Notes under the pieces: generated by a model
What the model saw: the letters and a program-made list of their open reading frames with translations, nothing else
What the model was told of the DNA's origin: nothing
Database searches by the model: none
Part shown: in pieces, positions 1 to 8,192 of the stretch
Layout: every line of letters begins with the position of its first letter
Position numbering within the stretch: position 1 is the stretch's first letter
DNA from: a virus
DNA length: 27,118 nucleotides
Direction: 5' to 3' (one strand)
Virus record (IMG/VR): IMGVR_UViG_3300025652_000431
Span: 1 to 27,118 of that record
Position numbers and translations under genes: made by a program

Positions 1-90
1 AAGTTTGTACCAATCCTAGTTAAAGCAATACAAGAACAGAACGCATTAATTGAAGCACTCACCGCAAGAGTAGCCACACTAGAAGGGTGA
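1..90 (+). CDS. C-terminal end of a tail-fibre-type protein, possibly with an S74 chaperone domain (partial)
   Basis: An open frame enters from the left edge and ends at TGA 88-90, giving 29 residues. They read as an amphipathic helix with the pattern VPILVKAIQEQN...LTARVATLEG. Intramolecular-chaperone (peptidase S74) domains of phage tail fibres typically end this way, with a VPLLVKAIQEL-like helix that trimerises as a coiled coil. The catalytic part of such a domain would lie outside the window, so the assignment rests on the tail alone. Its place before other tail genes fits. Any other coiled-coil-ended structural protein is possible. Confidence 0.6.
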   Translation, partial: KFVPILVKAIQEQNALIEALTARVATLEG

Positions 91-92
91 TC

Positions 93-731
93 ATGGAACT
101 AATACCAAGACACTTTCCAAATGTAGGAGTGGTTGAGGCTCAACTACAAGAGGACGTTGTTGCAAACATTTGGACAGTGATCAATGAAGCAAGGAAACAA
201 CCAGAGGATATGAAACCTGAGTTGGCTGGTAACATCAGTTCTTCCATCAGGTTAGACTCTAGCTCTCCCTTGCTTGAAGAGTTTGTCACTAAAACAATAC
301 CGGCTTTCATGGACAGTCATATGCAAAACTATGGCGCACCTTGGAGAGCCGTTATGAAAGAGGGCCAAGGGTTTAGTTTAGAAAGCCTATGGGTAAACTT
401 TCAAAAGCAGCATGAGTTTAACCCACCTCACGATCACAGTGGTGTGTACAGCTTTGTTATATGGATGCAGATACCTACGTCTTATGCAGAGCAGAAGCAG
501 CTTCCTATTTGTGCCAACTCAAATGCAGATAACCACATATCTAACTTTGCATTTAGCTACACAAATACTCTAGGCAGGGTATCAACCTTTGCCTACAATA
601 TGGAGAAAGAAGCAGAAGGTTACATGGTTATGTTTCCGTCAACAATGCTTCATCAGGTCTTCCCGTTCTACGACAACGATGGGGAACGTATATCCATCTC
701 AGGCAACATTAATATAGGAGAACTACAATGA
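93..731 (+). CDS. 2OG-Fe(II) oxygenase-like protein
   Basis: This 212-aa protein resembles the 2-oxoglutarate/Fe(II)-dependent oxygenases found in many marine phages. The segment WVNFQKQHEFNPPHDHSG holds the proximal metal-ligand region (H113 and H115). The distal part FPSTMLHQVFPF...GERISISGNI supplies H187 and R199, the usual third Fe ligand and 2OG-binding arginine. Such enzymes hydroxylate or oxidise protein, nucleic-acid or sugar substrates; the substrate here cannot be read from sequence. I chose ATG 93 over the in-frame GTG at 87 because GAAGGG at 82-87 lies five bases before it. The gene follows the upstream fibre end almost directly and overlaps the next gene by four bases. Its position among tail genes suggests virion or host-surface modification, which is inference. 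Confidence 0.75.
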   Translation: MELIPRHFPNVGVVEAQLQEDVVANIWTVINEARKQPEDMKPELAGNISSSIRLDSSSPLLEEFVTKTIPAFMDSHMQNYGAPWRAVMKEGQGFSLESLWVNFQKQHEFNPPHDHSGVYSFVIWMQIPTSYAEQKQLPICANSNADNHISNFAFSYTNTLGRVSTFAYNMEKEAEGYMVMFPSTMLHQVFPFYDNDGERISISGNINIGELQ

Positions 732-1000
732 CCCGTACAGCAGATGAAATCACACAAGCACATGCAGCTTGTTTAGGCGGGGCAAGCACAATTAATAGTG
801 TTATTGCTACTCACGCTAAAGGTGATAGTGCAACAGACGAAGATTTTGGATATGACCTAACGCACGATGAAAAGAAAGCCCGTGTGACACGTAGCGTAGG
901 CTATTTGAAGCATCAGAAAGACACATACAGTGATTGGGGCAGCAAGAGCTTTACTGAAATCGACGCGGCTATTACAGCAGCCGATAGTTTTACAGGATAA
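728..1000 (+). CDS. Small hypothetical phage protein (90 aa)
   Basis: I do not recognise this family. The start ATG overlaps the oxygenase stop (ATGA), and AGGAG at 716-720 lies seven bases upstream, so translation is probably coupled. The protein is polar, with an acidic middle (DEDFGYDLTHDEKK) and a lysine-rich helix-prone segment (RVTRSVGYLKHQKD). It has no signal peptide, membrane segment or cysteine cluster. Position between the oxygenase and a repeat-rich structural protein suggests a minor virion or assembly role, but nothing in the sequence proves this. Confidence 0.7.
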   Translation: MTRTADEITQAHAACLGGASTINSVIATHAKGDSATDEDFGYDLTHDEKKARVTRSVGYLKHQKDTYSDWGSKSFTEIDAAITAADSFTG

Positions 1001-1037
1001 GTTGTTGATATCAATAGTGACAACGGAGATTATTTAA

Positions 1038-1403
1038 ATGCTTGGTTTCTCCCCACTCGCAGACAATTCCATAGCGGGTTTTGGCAACGCTCCAAGTGAT
1101 GTTACTGTTACAGGAGTTTCTGGCACTGGTGCCGTTGGAACTGTAACATTAACGTGTTTCTCCAATATATCTGTTACAGGTATAGCCGCCACAAGCGCAG
1201 TTGGTTCTGTTACGATTGATGCAAAAGCTAATGTGTCCGTAACGGGTGTAGCCGCTACAAGCGCGGTTGGTTCTGTAGTCGTTTGGGGGCCTATAATCCC
1301 CAACCAGACGCCAAGTTATTCTGTAATCACACCCTCTCAGTCTTCAACCTTCTCTGCTATAACTCCTTCGCAAACTCCAAGCTGGGGGGAGATCGCTGCA
1401 TAG
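1038..1403 (+). CDS. Repeat-rich structural protein, probably tail or fibre associated (121 aa)
   Basis: The protein is made almost wholly of repeats. Residues 22-87 hold three 22-residue beta-rich units built on (V/I)xVTG(V/I)xxTxAVGxV. Residues 90-121 hold three 11-residue units starting at Q90, Q101 and Q112 (QTPSYSVITPS, QSSTFSAITPS, QTPSWGEIAA). Proteins with MLGFSPLAD-like starts and TPSWxxIAA-like ends occur in marine phage tail modules as I remember them. GGAG at 1025-1028 lies nine bases before the ATG. The Thr/Val/Gly/Ser composition and the neighbouring fibre-like gene point to a beta-structured virion component. Exact function unknown. Confidence 0.75.
   Translation: MLGFSPLADNSIAGFGNAPSDVTVTGVSGTGAVGTVTLTCFSNISVTGIAATSAVGSVTIDAKANVSVTGVAATSAVGSVVVWGPIIPNQTPSYSVITPSQSSTFSAITPSQTPSWGEIAA
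1101..1298 (+). repeat. Three tandem 66-bp coding repeats (3 x 22 aa)
   Basis: The units lie at 1101-1166, 1167-1232 and 1233-1298 inside the 121-aa structural gene. Units 2 and 3 are most alike (SVTGxAATSAVGSV in both), while unit 1 has diverged (TVTGVSGTGAVGTV). The DNA of units 2 and 3 is also similar, which fits a fairly recent duplication. Confidence 0.85.
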
Positions 1404-1432
1404 TTGCTTAGAAGCAGAAACAGGGGTATAGT
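1404..1432 (+). promoter_or_regulatory. Possible sigma70-type promoter before the fibre-like gene
   Basis: TTGCTT at 1404-1409 is separated by exactly 17 bases from TATAGT at 1427-1432, a five-of-six match to the -10 consensus. The -35 box matches only three of six. It lies in one of the few real gaps (58 bp) of the structural module, about 30 bp before the next gene's ATG. Weak prediction from sequence alone. Confidence 0.35.
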
Positions 1433-1461
1433 CTATTTAAATTTATAGCTGAGGTCACATC

Positions 1462-2802
1462 ATGGCTACATACACTAGCGCTAACGCAATTAAAAAAATA
1501 TCTACTGGTGATGAGTCGGGTACATGGGGCGACAGCACCAACAACAACTTTGATATCATAGACCGTGCAGCCAATGGTTTTGTTTCGATTGCTTTATCTG
1601 GCACGTCTTACACGTTGTCGTTGTCCACTACGGCGGTTTTGTCTGACGGTCATTACAAGGCTATAAATTTTACAGGAACTCCGGGTGGAACTTGCACGGT
1701 TACTTTAGAGCAAAACGACAAAGCCCGACTTTACATGATCTTGAACAGCACAGATCAAAGCTTGTCTATAACACAAGGTTCTGGGGCCAATGTCACAATA
1801 GCCACTACAAAGTCGGCTATTGTTCTAGCTGACGGAGCAGGTTCTGGGGCCGCAGTCACAGATTTTACAGCGGTTCTTAGTTCGCTAACGGAGCTTGATG
1901 TAACTGCGGGTACAGTTAGTGCCAGCAAAGCGGTTGTTGTTGACAGTAACAAGGACATTACAGGCTTTAGAAACGTCACAATGACGGGTGAGTTGGACGC
2001 AGCAACGTTAGACATTAGTGGTGCCGTGGACATAGATGGCGCAGTAAGCATTGCGGCTGCTACAACGATAGCTACCGATAATAAAATACAGTTTCGTGAT
2101 GCGGCTATATATGTTCAATCCAGCGCGGACGGTCAGTTAGATATTGTTGCGGACACTGAGGTGCAGATTGCAGCAACCACGATTGATATAAACGGTGCGG
2201 TTGCTTTAAACGGCGCGATTACAGGGGCTACTAACATTACCCTGTCAGGAGAACTAGACGCCGCCACATTAGACATATCGGGTAACGCGGACATTGACGG
2301 CACTCTTGAGACTGATGCCCTGTCCCTTAACGGCACCGCAGTTACTAGCACGGCGGCAGAGCTTAACATCATGGACGGCGGCACATCTGCTTCTGCCGTT
2401 ACGGTGGTTGATGCGGACCAGATCGTTTTGAACGACAACGGAACGATGAAGCAGATCACAGTCAGTTCTTTAAAAACATATTCGGATGGTGAAACGGCTT
2501 GGGTGAACTTTAATGGCACTGGTACTGTCGCCATTCGTGCTAACGCAAATGTTAGTGGAATTACTGATAATGGCACAGGAGATTATACTTTAGCTTTTAG
2601 CCCCGTTTTTTCAGATGAGGACTATATTGGCACTTGCGGCACTTCTTTCCTCGGTGCGGGTGTTAATCTCATGGTTGAATCAACAGACGTAACTGATGGA
2701 ACTCCTGTTTTAAAAAGCACCTCAGAAATAAACGTTAGTTCTGTTTCAGATAGCAATAATCACATTGATTTGGATAACCAATACTGGAACTTTATCAGAT
2801 GA
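1462..2802 (+). CDS. Tail-fibre-like structural protein (446 aa)
   Basis: The N-terminus (ISTGDESGTWGDSTNNNFDIID) is of the kind seen at the start of phage fibre or baseplate-attached proteins. The middle is a series of short beta-rich repeats; SGELDAATLDISG-type units recur near residues 176-190 and 263-277, followed by the common phage segment STAAELNIMDGG. The C-terminus (about 340-446) has no repeats and may be a knob or receptor-binding domain. There are no cysteine clusters or membrane segments. GAGGT at 1451-1455 lies seven bases before ATG 1462. It probably forms a trimeric beta-helical fibre that contacts the host surface; the trimer and receptor role are inferred from family style. 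Confidence 0.75.
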   Translation: MATYTSANAIKKISTGDESGTWGDSTNNNFDIIDRAANGFVSIALSGTSYTLSLSTTAVLSDGHYKAINFTGTPGGTCTVTLEQNDKARLYMILNSTDQSLSITQGSGANVTIATTKSAIVLADGAGSGAAVTDFTAVLSSLTELDVTAGTVSASKAVVVDSNKDITGFRNVTMTGELDAATLDISGAVDIDGAVSIAAATTIATDNKIQFRDAAIYVQSSADGQLDIVADTEVQIAATTIDINGAVALNGAITGATNITLSGELDAATLDISGNADIDGTLETDALSLNGTAVTSTAAELNIMDGGTSASAVTVVDADQIVLNDNGTMKQITVSSLKTYSDGETAWVNFNGTGTVAIRANANVSGITDNGTGDYTLAFSPVFSDEDYIGTCGTSFLGAGVNLMVESTDVTDGTPVLKSTSEINVSSVSDSNNHIDLDNQYWNFIR

Positions 2803-3200
2803 TAAAACACACTAAATATCGTGTGATCTTTGAAGACCCAGACGATCTGGACGCCCCAGTGAAGGTTTTGATACCGTCTCAAAGCTGGCTGGATGAAGCA
2901 ATGTCAGGAAAGCTGCCACCGATTTGGGTTTACTGGCAGTTACAAGATGACGAGCAACAGGCCATAGATGAGGGTCGGCATAAATCGTTTAAACATGACT
3001 CAGAAAAACATGCTTTACAATGGTCTGCTCCTCGCATTGACCCTTTGACGGAAGAAGAAGCAATGGAGTATTTGTGTATGAAAGACCTGCCACGCCGCGT
3101 TTGGTCTAAGGAACACAACCGCCCTATGTTTTGGATTGTTCGCACGGAGCAAGTACCATCTGACAGGAACTTTAGAAATGCTTGGAGAATGGCGGCATGA
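2799..3200 (+). CDS. Hypothetical phage protein ending in a DRNFRNAW motif (133 aa)
   Basis: The start overlaps the fibre gene's stop (ATGA at 2799-2802), a layout typical of a fibre gene followed by its small accessory gene. The N-terminal half is acidic (FEDPDDLDAPVKVL) and the middle is charged and helical. The last fifteen residues carry VPSDRNFRNAW, nearly identical to VPADRTFRNAW near the start of the next protein. A fibre-assembly or adaptor role is possible from position but not shown. No known catalytic motif is visible. Confidence 0.7.
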   Translation: MIKHTKYRVIFEDPDDLDAPVKVLIPSQSWLDEAMSGKLPPIWVYWQLQDDEQQAIDEGRHKSFKHDSEKHALQWSAPRIDPLTEEEAMEYLCMKDLPRRVWSKEHNRPMFWIVRTEQVPSDRNFRNAWRMAA

Positions 3201-3562
3201 CCACATTTGTAAAAATAGGTGCTACATCTTATAAAGCTGCAGATTATACGGTCCCAGCGGATCGCACGTTTCGTAACGCTTGGTCTGCTCCTGCGGCAGA
3301 CACCACCGTTATACAGATCGACATGGTAGCTGCCAGAAAGATTTGGCAAGATAAGATAAGAGCGGCTCGTAAAACAGAGTTTGAAAAACTTGATACTCTA
3401 TACATGAGGGCTTTAGAGGCTGGTAATACATCAGATCAAGCTACTATCGCCGCGCAAAAGCAAGCGTTAAGGGATGCTCCAACTAACTCTGGAATAGCAG
3501 CGGCAACAACACCAGATGAATTAAAAGCTGTTCAGCCTATTCCTAACGTAACGGTGGTTTGA
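3197..3562 (+). CDS. DRTFRNAW-motif phage protein (121 aa)
   Basis: The family pattern is VPADRTFRNAW followed by IDMxxARKIWxDKIRAARK and a FEKLDxxYMRALE helix. I have seen this architecture as a small protein in tail regions of alphaproteobacterial and marine phages, always without a proven function. I chose ATG 3197 because it forms an ATGA overlap with the previous stop and GGAG at 3184-3187 precedes it; an in-frame TTG at 3182 is less likely. After the motif the protein is mostly helical and ends in a Pro/Val-rich tail. It shares its motif with its upstream neighbour. Confidence 0.75.
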   Translation: MTTFVKIGATSYKAADYTVPADRTFRNAWSAPAADTTVIQIDMVAARKIWQDKIRAARKTEFEKLDTLYMRALEAGNTSDQATIAAQKQALRDAPTNSGIAAATTPDELKAVQPIPNVTVV

Positions 3563-3564
3563 TA

Positions 3565-5772
3565 ATGCCGCTTACAGACCTTAAATTTAAACCCGGAATA
3601 AACAAAGAGATTACGCCGTATTCTGAAGAAAACGGTTGGGTTGATTGTGATAAGGTGCGGTTTCGGTTTGGTTATCCTGAAAAGCTAAACGGCTGGGAAA
3701 AAAACACCAACAATCCTTTCTTGGGGTTATGCCGTGGATTGCATGAGTTTGTTGCTTTAAGCGGCGAAAAGTTTTTGGGCGTTGGAACTGAAGAAAAGTT
3801 TTACATTAAACAGGGTACAGCATTTAAAGACGTTACCCCCATTCGCCTTACTACTAGCGCAGGAGACGTTACATTTGCTGCAACAGATGGATCGCCTGTC
3901 CTCACTGTAACAGACACAAATCACGGCTGTATAGTAAACGACTTTGTAACTTTTTCTGGTGCGGCAACATTGGGCGGAACAATTACAGCAAACGTCTTGA
4001 ATCAAGAGTATCAAGTTACAGAAGTTGTAAATGGAAACACGTACAAAGTATCGGCTAGAACCGTTAGCACAATAGAAAGTATTACGGTATCTGGTGGGAT
4101 AAGCGCCACAGCGGTCAATGCGAATAGCAGTGATACGGGCAACGGCGGCGGTAGTGTTGTCGGCACTTATCAGATTGGATCAGGGTTAAACTCTTCTGTG
4201 CAAGGCGGTGTTGGTTGGGGCGCTGGTCTTTGGGGCGGCACAACAGATGGTGCATTGGTTGGTCAGCTTAACGAAGCCTTAGACGCTAGTGAAACTACAA
4301 TTACCCTAGATAGCACAACGGGCATTGTGGCTAATGACGTTATAATTGTAGACTCTGAGTTAATAAAAGTGGGTGGAATTAGCAGTAACGATTTAACTGG
4401 CTGTACTCGCGGTCACTTAGGCACCACTGCCGCTACTCACGCCGATAATAGTGTCGTTCTTTTAGCTGTTGGCAACGCGGCAAGTTCAAACGATTTTGTT
4501 GGTTGGGGTGAGGCAATAAACACAGATTCAGTAAGTGCCGCAAGCACCCTGCGTATTTGGAATCAAGATAACTTTGGTGAGGACTTAATTCTTAATGACC
4601 GTAACGGCTCAATCTATTATTGGGATAAAACAAACGGCGTAGGAACAAGGGCCAAGGCTCTAACAGATAGCGGTTTGGGCCTCGGAACGCGGACCTCCGT
4701 TCCCACTGTGGCTTTACAGGTATTGCTTTCCGACAGGGATCGTCACGTTATTGCGTTTGGTGCGGATGGCCTTGGTGCATCTTCAACGGCTACAGATGGT
4801 AGTGGGACTCAAGACCCTTTGCTTATACGATTTAGTAGTCAGGAAAACCCTGTTCAATGGTATCCAACAGCCAGTAATACAGCGGGTGATTTGCGTATAA
4901 GTTCTGGCTCCACTATTATTCAAGCCGTTGAAACACGGCAACAGATACTTGTGTTTACGGATGTATCTATTCACGCAATGCAGTTTATTGGGCCACCGTT
5001 TACTTTTGGCATTAACCTAATCTCTGAAAACATTACAATCGCTAGTCCCAAAGCTGCAATCGCGGTTGATGACCAAGTATTTTGGATGGGGGACGCAGAG
5101 TTTTACGCCTACTCAGGTGCAGTGCAGCGAATACCTTGCACAGTCAGAGACTTTGTGTTTGACGGCATGAACAGGGACCAAAAAGAAAAAGTTATAGCTG
5201 GGGCTAATGTCTCCTTCTCGGAGGTGTGGTGGTTTTACCCATCTAACGATGCTGGAAATACCGAGAATGACCGTTATGTAGTATATAACTACATGGAAAA
5301 GCTTTGGTTTATAGGAACTTTGGGACGCACTGCGTGGTTAGATCGCGGCATCTCTGCCTTTCCGATTGCTACATCTACAGATAACTTTTTGCTTGATCAT
5401 GAAAAAGGAACTGAGGACGATGGATCAGCCATGTCCACGTTTATTGAGTCTGGTGACATGCGTATATCACAAGGCAATCAGTTTTCATTCATCAGTCGTG
5501 TGATTCCTGACGTTAATTTCAGGGAAACTACTGACACATCTACGATGAATTTTATCTTAGAAACAAAGAACTTTCCGGGCCAAGTAGATCAGAACTCTTC
5601 TACAAACGCGGTTGCAAAAACGGCTGCAACGCCCATAGACCAGTACACAAACCAGTACTTTACGCGGTTGCGAGGCCGCAGCTTTACGTTAAAGGTGCAG
5701 TCCACTACGCAAAACGTGCTTTGGCGCTTGGGTGTGCCTCGTATTGAAATAAGACCAGACGGGAGGCGCTGA
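3565..5772 (+). CDS. Large tail/hub-type structural protein, gp10-stabilisation-like (735 aa)
   Basis: The N-terminus reads LKFKPGINKEITPYSEENGW then CDKVRFRFGYPEKLNGWEK. This signature marks a family of marine podovirus-like structural proteins, comparable in general layout to P22 gp10-type stabilisation or hub proteins. Residues about 260-295 hold the segment VDSELIKVGG...TGCTRGHLGTTAATHA, a beta-structured motif widespread in phage tail proteins. The rest is beta-rich with many aromatic and Gly/Thr residues, consistent with a propeller or tail-tube hub. I chose ATG 3565 although an in-frame TTG lies at 3559; no strong ribosome site separates them. It ends in a TGATG overlap with the next gene. 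The gp10 comparison is by architecture, not by alignment. Confidence 0.7.
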   Translation: MPLTDLKFKPGINKEITPYSEENGWVDCDKVRFRFGYPEKLNGWEKNTNNPFLGLCRGLHEFVALSGEKFLGVGTEEKFYIKQGTAFKDVTPIRLTTSAGDVTFAATDGSPVLTVTDTNHGCIVNDFVTFSGAATLGGTITANVLNQEYQVTEVVNGNTYKVSARTVSTIESITVSGGISATAVNANSSDTGNGGGSVVGTYQIGSGLNSSVQGGVGWGAGLWGGTTDGALVGQLNEALDASETTITLDSTTGIVANDVIIVDSELIKVGGISSNDLTGCTRGHLGTTAATHADNSVVLLAVGNAASSNDFVGWGEAINTDSVSAASTLRIWNQDNFGEDLILNDRNGSIYYWDKTNGVGTRAKALTDSGLGLGTRTSVPTVALQVLLSDRDRHVIAFGADGLGASSTATDGSGTQDPLLIRFSSQENPVQWYPTASNTAGDLRISSGSTIIQAVETRQQILVFTDVSIHAMQFIGPPFTFGINLISENITIASPKAAIAVDDQVFWMGDAEFYAYSGAVQRIPCTVRDFVFDGMNRDQKEKVIAGANVSFSEVWWFYPSNDAGNTENDRYVVYNYMEKLWFIGTLGRTAWLDRGISAFPIATSTDNFLLDHEKGTEDDGSAMSTFIESGDMRISQGNQFSFISRVIPDVNFRETTDTSTMNFILETKNFPGQVDQNSSTNAVAKTAATPIDQYTNQYFTRLRGRSFTLKVQSTTQNVLWRLGVPRIEIRPDGRR

Positions 5773-5942
5773 TGGCTACACCTACTCCACTTCCGTTTTT
5801 CCCTGTTGCGCCTTTGGACTATGACCAACGTTATCTTAACGAAGTTGTGCGGTCTTTCTCTACTTTTCTAGCGCAGTACAATGCGTCTCAACAGGACAGT
5901 GACGAGAACAAAGCTACCGCAGTAGGGTGGTTTATGGGCTAA
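5772..5942 (+). CDS. Small phage protein (56 aa), LPFFPVAPxxYD type
   Basis: This short gene sits exactly between two neighbours: its ATG overlaps the upstream stop (TGATG) and its TAA overlaps the next ATG (TAATG). GGGAGG at 5761-5766 is a strong ribosome site five bases before the ATG. The protein has a Pro/Phe-rich start (PLPFFPVAPLDYDQRY) and then an amphipathic helix (NEVVRSFSTFLAQYN). Similar short proteins with a Pro-rich start and a YFAEVVRAF-like helix occur in marine phage structural modules. Probably a minor virion protein. Confidence 0.75.
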   Translation: MATPTPLPFFPVAPLDYDQRYLNEVVRSFSTFLAQYNASQQDSDENKATAVGWFMG

Positions 5943-6262
5943 TGGCAAATGTTTATGTAAACGCAAAGGTTGACCTTACGACAACGGACGTGACAACGCT
6001 CTACACTTGTGGTCAGTTTGCTACCGCGATTGTAAAATCTATTCTTGTATCAGAGGATAGCAACAACGCGGACACGTTGACGCTAACATTAACCAGCGGG
6101 TCGGATGTGTTTAGTTTATACAAGGACAAGGCTGTTGGGGCCAAGGGTACAGTTGAGTTATTAACGGCTCCGCTCGTGGTTCAGGCAGATGAAATCTTAA
6201 AAGTCACGGCAGGGACAGCAAACAGGTTGCATGTTGTAGCTAGTATTTTGGAGATATCGTGA
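5942..6262 (+). CDS. Beta-rich virion-associated protein (106 aa)
   Basis: This is a compact, regular series of beta strands (VYVNAKVDLTT...TLTLTSGSDVFSLYKD...LHVVASILEIS). It looks like a single beta-sandwich domain of the kind used as fibre, knob or head-decoration protein. Start ATG 5942 overlaps the previous stop by one base (TAATG); an upstream in-frame GTG at 5927 would add five poorly suited residues. It has a single cysteine and no membrane segment. It lies between a small Pro-rich protein and the first internal-virion candidate. Confidence 0.7.
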   Translation: MANVYVNAKVDLTTTDVTTLYTCGQFATAIVKSILVSEDSNNADTLTLTLTSGSDVFSLYKDKAVGAKGTVELLTAPLVVQADEILKVTAGTANRLHVVASILEIS

Positions 6263-6295
6263 TAATGTGCGGTCAATTCATAGTGGTGGTTTGGT

Positions 6296-7123
6296 ATGGG
6301 CATTAACTTTGGCGGCATTCTAGGCGGCATTGCTGGGCTTTTAGTCCCCGGAGCAGGAACCTTCTTGGCTCCTGCTATTGGTGCAGGGTTAGGCACGTTG
6401 GCTGGTGGCGGAAGTTTTAAGAACGCTATTAAGTACGGGCTTCTGGCTGGCGGTGCTAACACAGCCTTCGGGGGTGGTATTGGTACTGCCCTTCAAAACT
6501 CACCAATGGGTAAACCACTTAGCGCTCAGTTAGAAAAGTTAGGTTTCATTGGAAAGCCTATGAGCACAATAGCGGGTCCAGAGAAGAAAGGTATTCTTTC
6601 AAATCCTTTTGCTCAAGCGGCTATTCTATCGTCAATAGTACAAGAACCAAAGCCGTCTCCTTTAAGCACTGAAGGATACGATGGGACGAGTATAACTGAT
6701 GAGGAAAAGAAGGCTCGTTTAGACAATCTTTTTTCAAGTCGGTTCGATGGTACGAGGTTTAGCACTCCCGAAGAACGGGACGAGTATGATGATGGCCTCG
6801 AATCGTCCATGCAAGTTGAGGGCATGGGGGTTGGTGGGTTATACGCAAGGGGTGGTCAAATCGAAGGACTCGGTGGTCTGATCGAAGGCCCCGGAACAGG
6901 GACCAGTGATGATATCCCTGCAATGATCTATCAGGACGGCAACCCTGTTCAGGAAGCAATGCTTTCAAACGGGGAGGTTGTTCTGTCTCTAAAGGACTTG
7001 AGAAATATAGGTGGCGGAGATGCTGAGATGGCAGGCAAGATGATTGGGGATGCGCCCAACGGCACCCGAGGAGCCGTAGCCGCTAAGTTATTTAGAAACA
7101 TGCAGGAATTTAAAAATGGCTGA
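6296..7123 (+). CDS. Glycine-zipper internal virion / ejection-type protein (275 aa)
   Basis: Residues 1-70 are hydrophobic and glycine-rich (GGILGGIAGLLVPGAG...GAGLGTLAGGG), able to pack as helices or insert in a membrane. Residues about 185-230 contain GPGTGTSDDIPAMIYQDG and LSNGEVVLSLKDL. Related phage proteins usually carry GPGTGTSDSIPAxLSDGEFV without the extra ten or so residues found here. The motif is common in internal or ejection proteins of podovirus-like phages, with unknown chemistry. It is the first of four genes that I read as an ejection-protein set, and overlaps the next by eight bases. The ribosome site is weak (GGTGG). Confidence 0.65.
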   Translation: MGINFGGILGGIAGLLVPGAGTFLAPAIGAGLGTLAGGGSFKNAIKYGLLAGGANTAFGGGIGTALQNSPMGKPLSAQLEKLGFIGKPMSTIAGPEKKGILSNPFAQAAILSSIVQEPKPSPLSTEGYDGTSITDEEKKARLDNLFSSRFDGTRFSTPEERDEYDDGLESSMQVEGMGVGGLYARGGQIEGLGGLIEGPGTGTSDDIPAMIYQDGNPVQEAMLSNGEVVLSLKDLRNIGGGDAEMAGKMIGDAPNGTRGAVAAKLFRNMQEFKNG

Positions 7124-8183
7124 TACAATAACACAGATTAGCAGGACCGAGATTCCTGACTACCTTCGCAAGTTTCAAGAAGAAATACTGGAACGAGCGC
7201 AGGCTTTGGGTAAGGACGCTGGGTTTGTTTTGCCAGAGTATAATGTTGCGAGTCGAAGTCCTTTGCAGCAACAAGCCTCGGATCTTACGGCTTCCGGTTT
7301 AGGCGCGTATGCTCCTATGTTGCAGTCCGCATCAGATACACTGGGCGCAGGCATCGGTACAATGTATGGGGGCGCAGGCGCGCTTGGTCAAACCAACCAA
7401 GCAATCAGCGGTGTTCAAGGCGCTGTTGGTCAGGGGTACTCGGACCTTGCAGGAACGGGCGCACAGTTTGATCCAAGCGGCATTCAACAATTCATGGACC
7501 CATATGAGGACGCGGCTGTTCAGCAAGCCATGACGGACATTCGCCGTCAGGGTGAGCAGCAACGTGCTGGCATTGACGCTCAGGCTACTGCGGCTGGAGC
7601 AATGGGCGGGTCACGACAGGCTGTTCGTCAGGGCCAGTTGGACGAGAGTATTCTAAACCAGCAGGGCCGCACTGCGGCTGGCATGCGACAGGCAGGTTAC
7701 GAGAGTGCTGCAAAACGTGCGCAAGGGGCGTATGAACAGGCTATGGGCCGTCAACAACGCGCAGCTTTGGGTGGCGCACAGATGGGTATACAGGGCGGTC
7801 AGGCTTCAGGGCAGTTGGGTCTTGGCATGGCTGGTCAATACGGTTCCTTGGGCCGTGGTCTTGGTTCCTTGGGCATGCAGCAAGCGCAGCTTGGCGAGGC
7901 GGCTCAGGGTCTTGGGTTTAAAGACATCAACATGCTTAGTACGATGGGCGGTCAAGAGCAGGCGCAACAACAGGCTATGCTGGACGCACAGCGTCAGAAC
8001 CAGTACCAGAATGTTATGGCTCCGTATCAGCAGCTTGGGTTCTACTCGGACATTTATCAGGGCATGCCCACGGCGCAGCAGACATTCTCGCAGCAACAGC
8101 AACCAAGCCCGAGTGCGATCTCTCAAATCGGTGGTCTTGGCATGGGTCTGTACGGTTTGCAAAAATCAGGCCTGTTTAACTAG
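7116..8183 (+). CDS. Gln/Ala/Gly-rich DNA-injection-type internal protein (355 aa)
   Basis: The protein is rich in Gln, Gly and Ala and mostly helical. Its core (FMDPYEDAAVQQAMTDIRR, then a helix, then ATAAGAMGGSRQAV) matches the FMNPY...AxAAGAFGGSR signature that I associate with internal/DNA-transfer proteins of many podovirus-like phages. The N-terminal part (LPEYNVASRSPLQQQA) and the long QQ-rich helical middle fit a protein packed in the capsid and ejected through the tail. Its ATG lies inside the end of the upstream gene (8-bp overlap). A 5-bp spaced AGGAGG for the next gene overlaps its stop. No enzymatic motif is seen. Confidence 0.7.
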   Translation: MADTITQISRTEIPDYLRKFQEEILERAQALGKDAGFVLPEYNVASRSPLQQQASDLTASGLGAYAPMLQSASDTLGAGIGTMYGGAGALGQTNQAISGVQGAVGQGYSDLAGTGAQFDPSGIQQFMDPYEDAAVQQAMTDIRRQGEQQRAGIDAQATAAGAMGGSRQAVRQGQLDESILNQQGRTAAGMRQAGYESAAKRAQGAYEQAMGRQQRAALGGAQMGIQGGQASGQLGLGMAGQYGSLGRGLGSLGMQQAQLGEAAQGLGFKDINMLSTMGGQEQAQQQAMLDAQRQNQYQNVMAPYQQLGFYSDIYQGMPTAQQTFSQQQQPSPSAISQIGGLGMGLYGLQKSGLFN

Positions 8184-8192
8184 GAGGTTGAG

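Noticed and set aside
1034-1303. An 89-aa - strand reading frame with repeats
   Set aside because: Its repeats are just the antisense of the 66-bp repeats of the structural gene on the + strand.
2133-2576. A 147-aa - strand reading frame opposite the fibre-like gene
   Set aside because: Composition is that of an antisense shadow (Val/Ser/Ala-rich without pattern), and it sits wholly inside a well-supported gene.
7705-7705. CRISPR array, insertion sequence or rRNA anywhere in the window
   Set aside because: No evenly spaced direct repeats with unique spacers, no transposase-like protein and no rRNA-like segment were seen on reading both strands.
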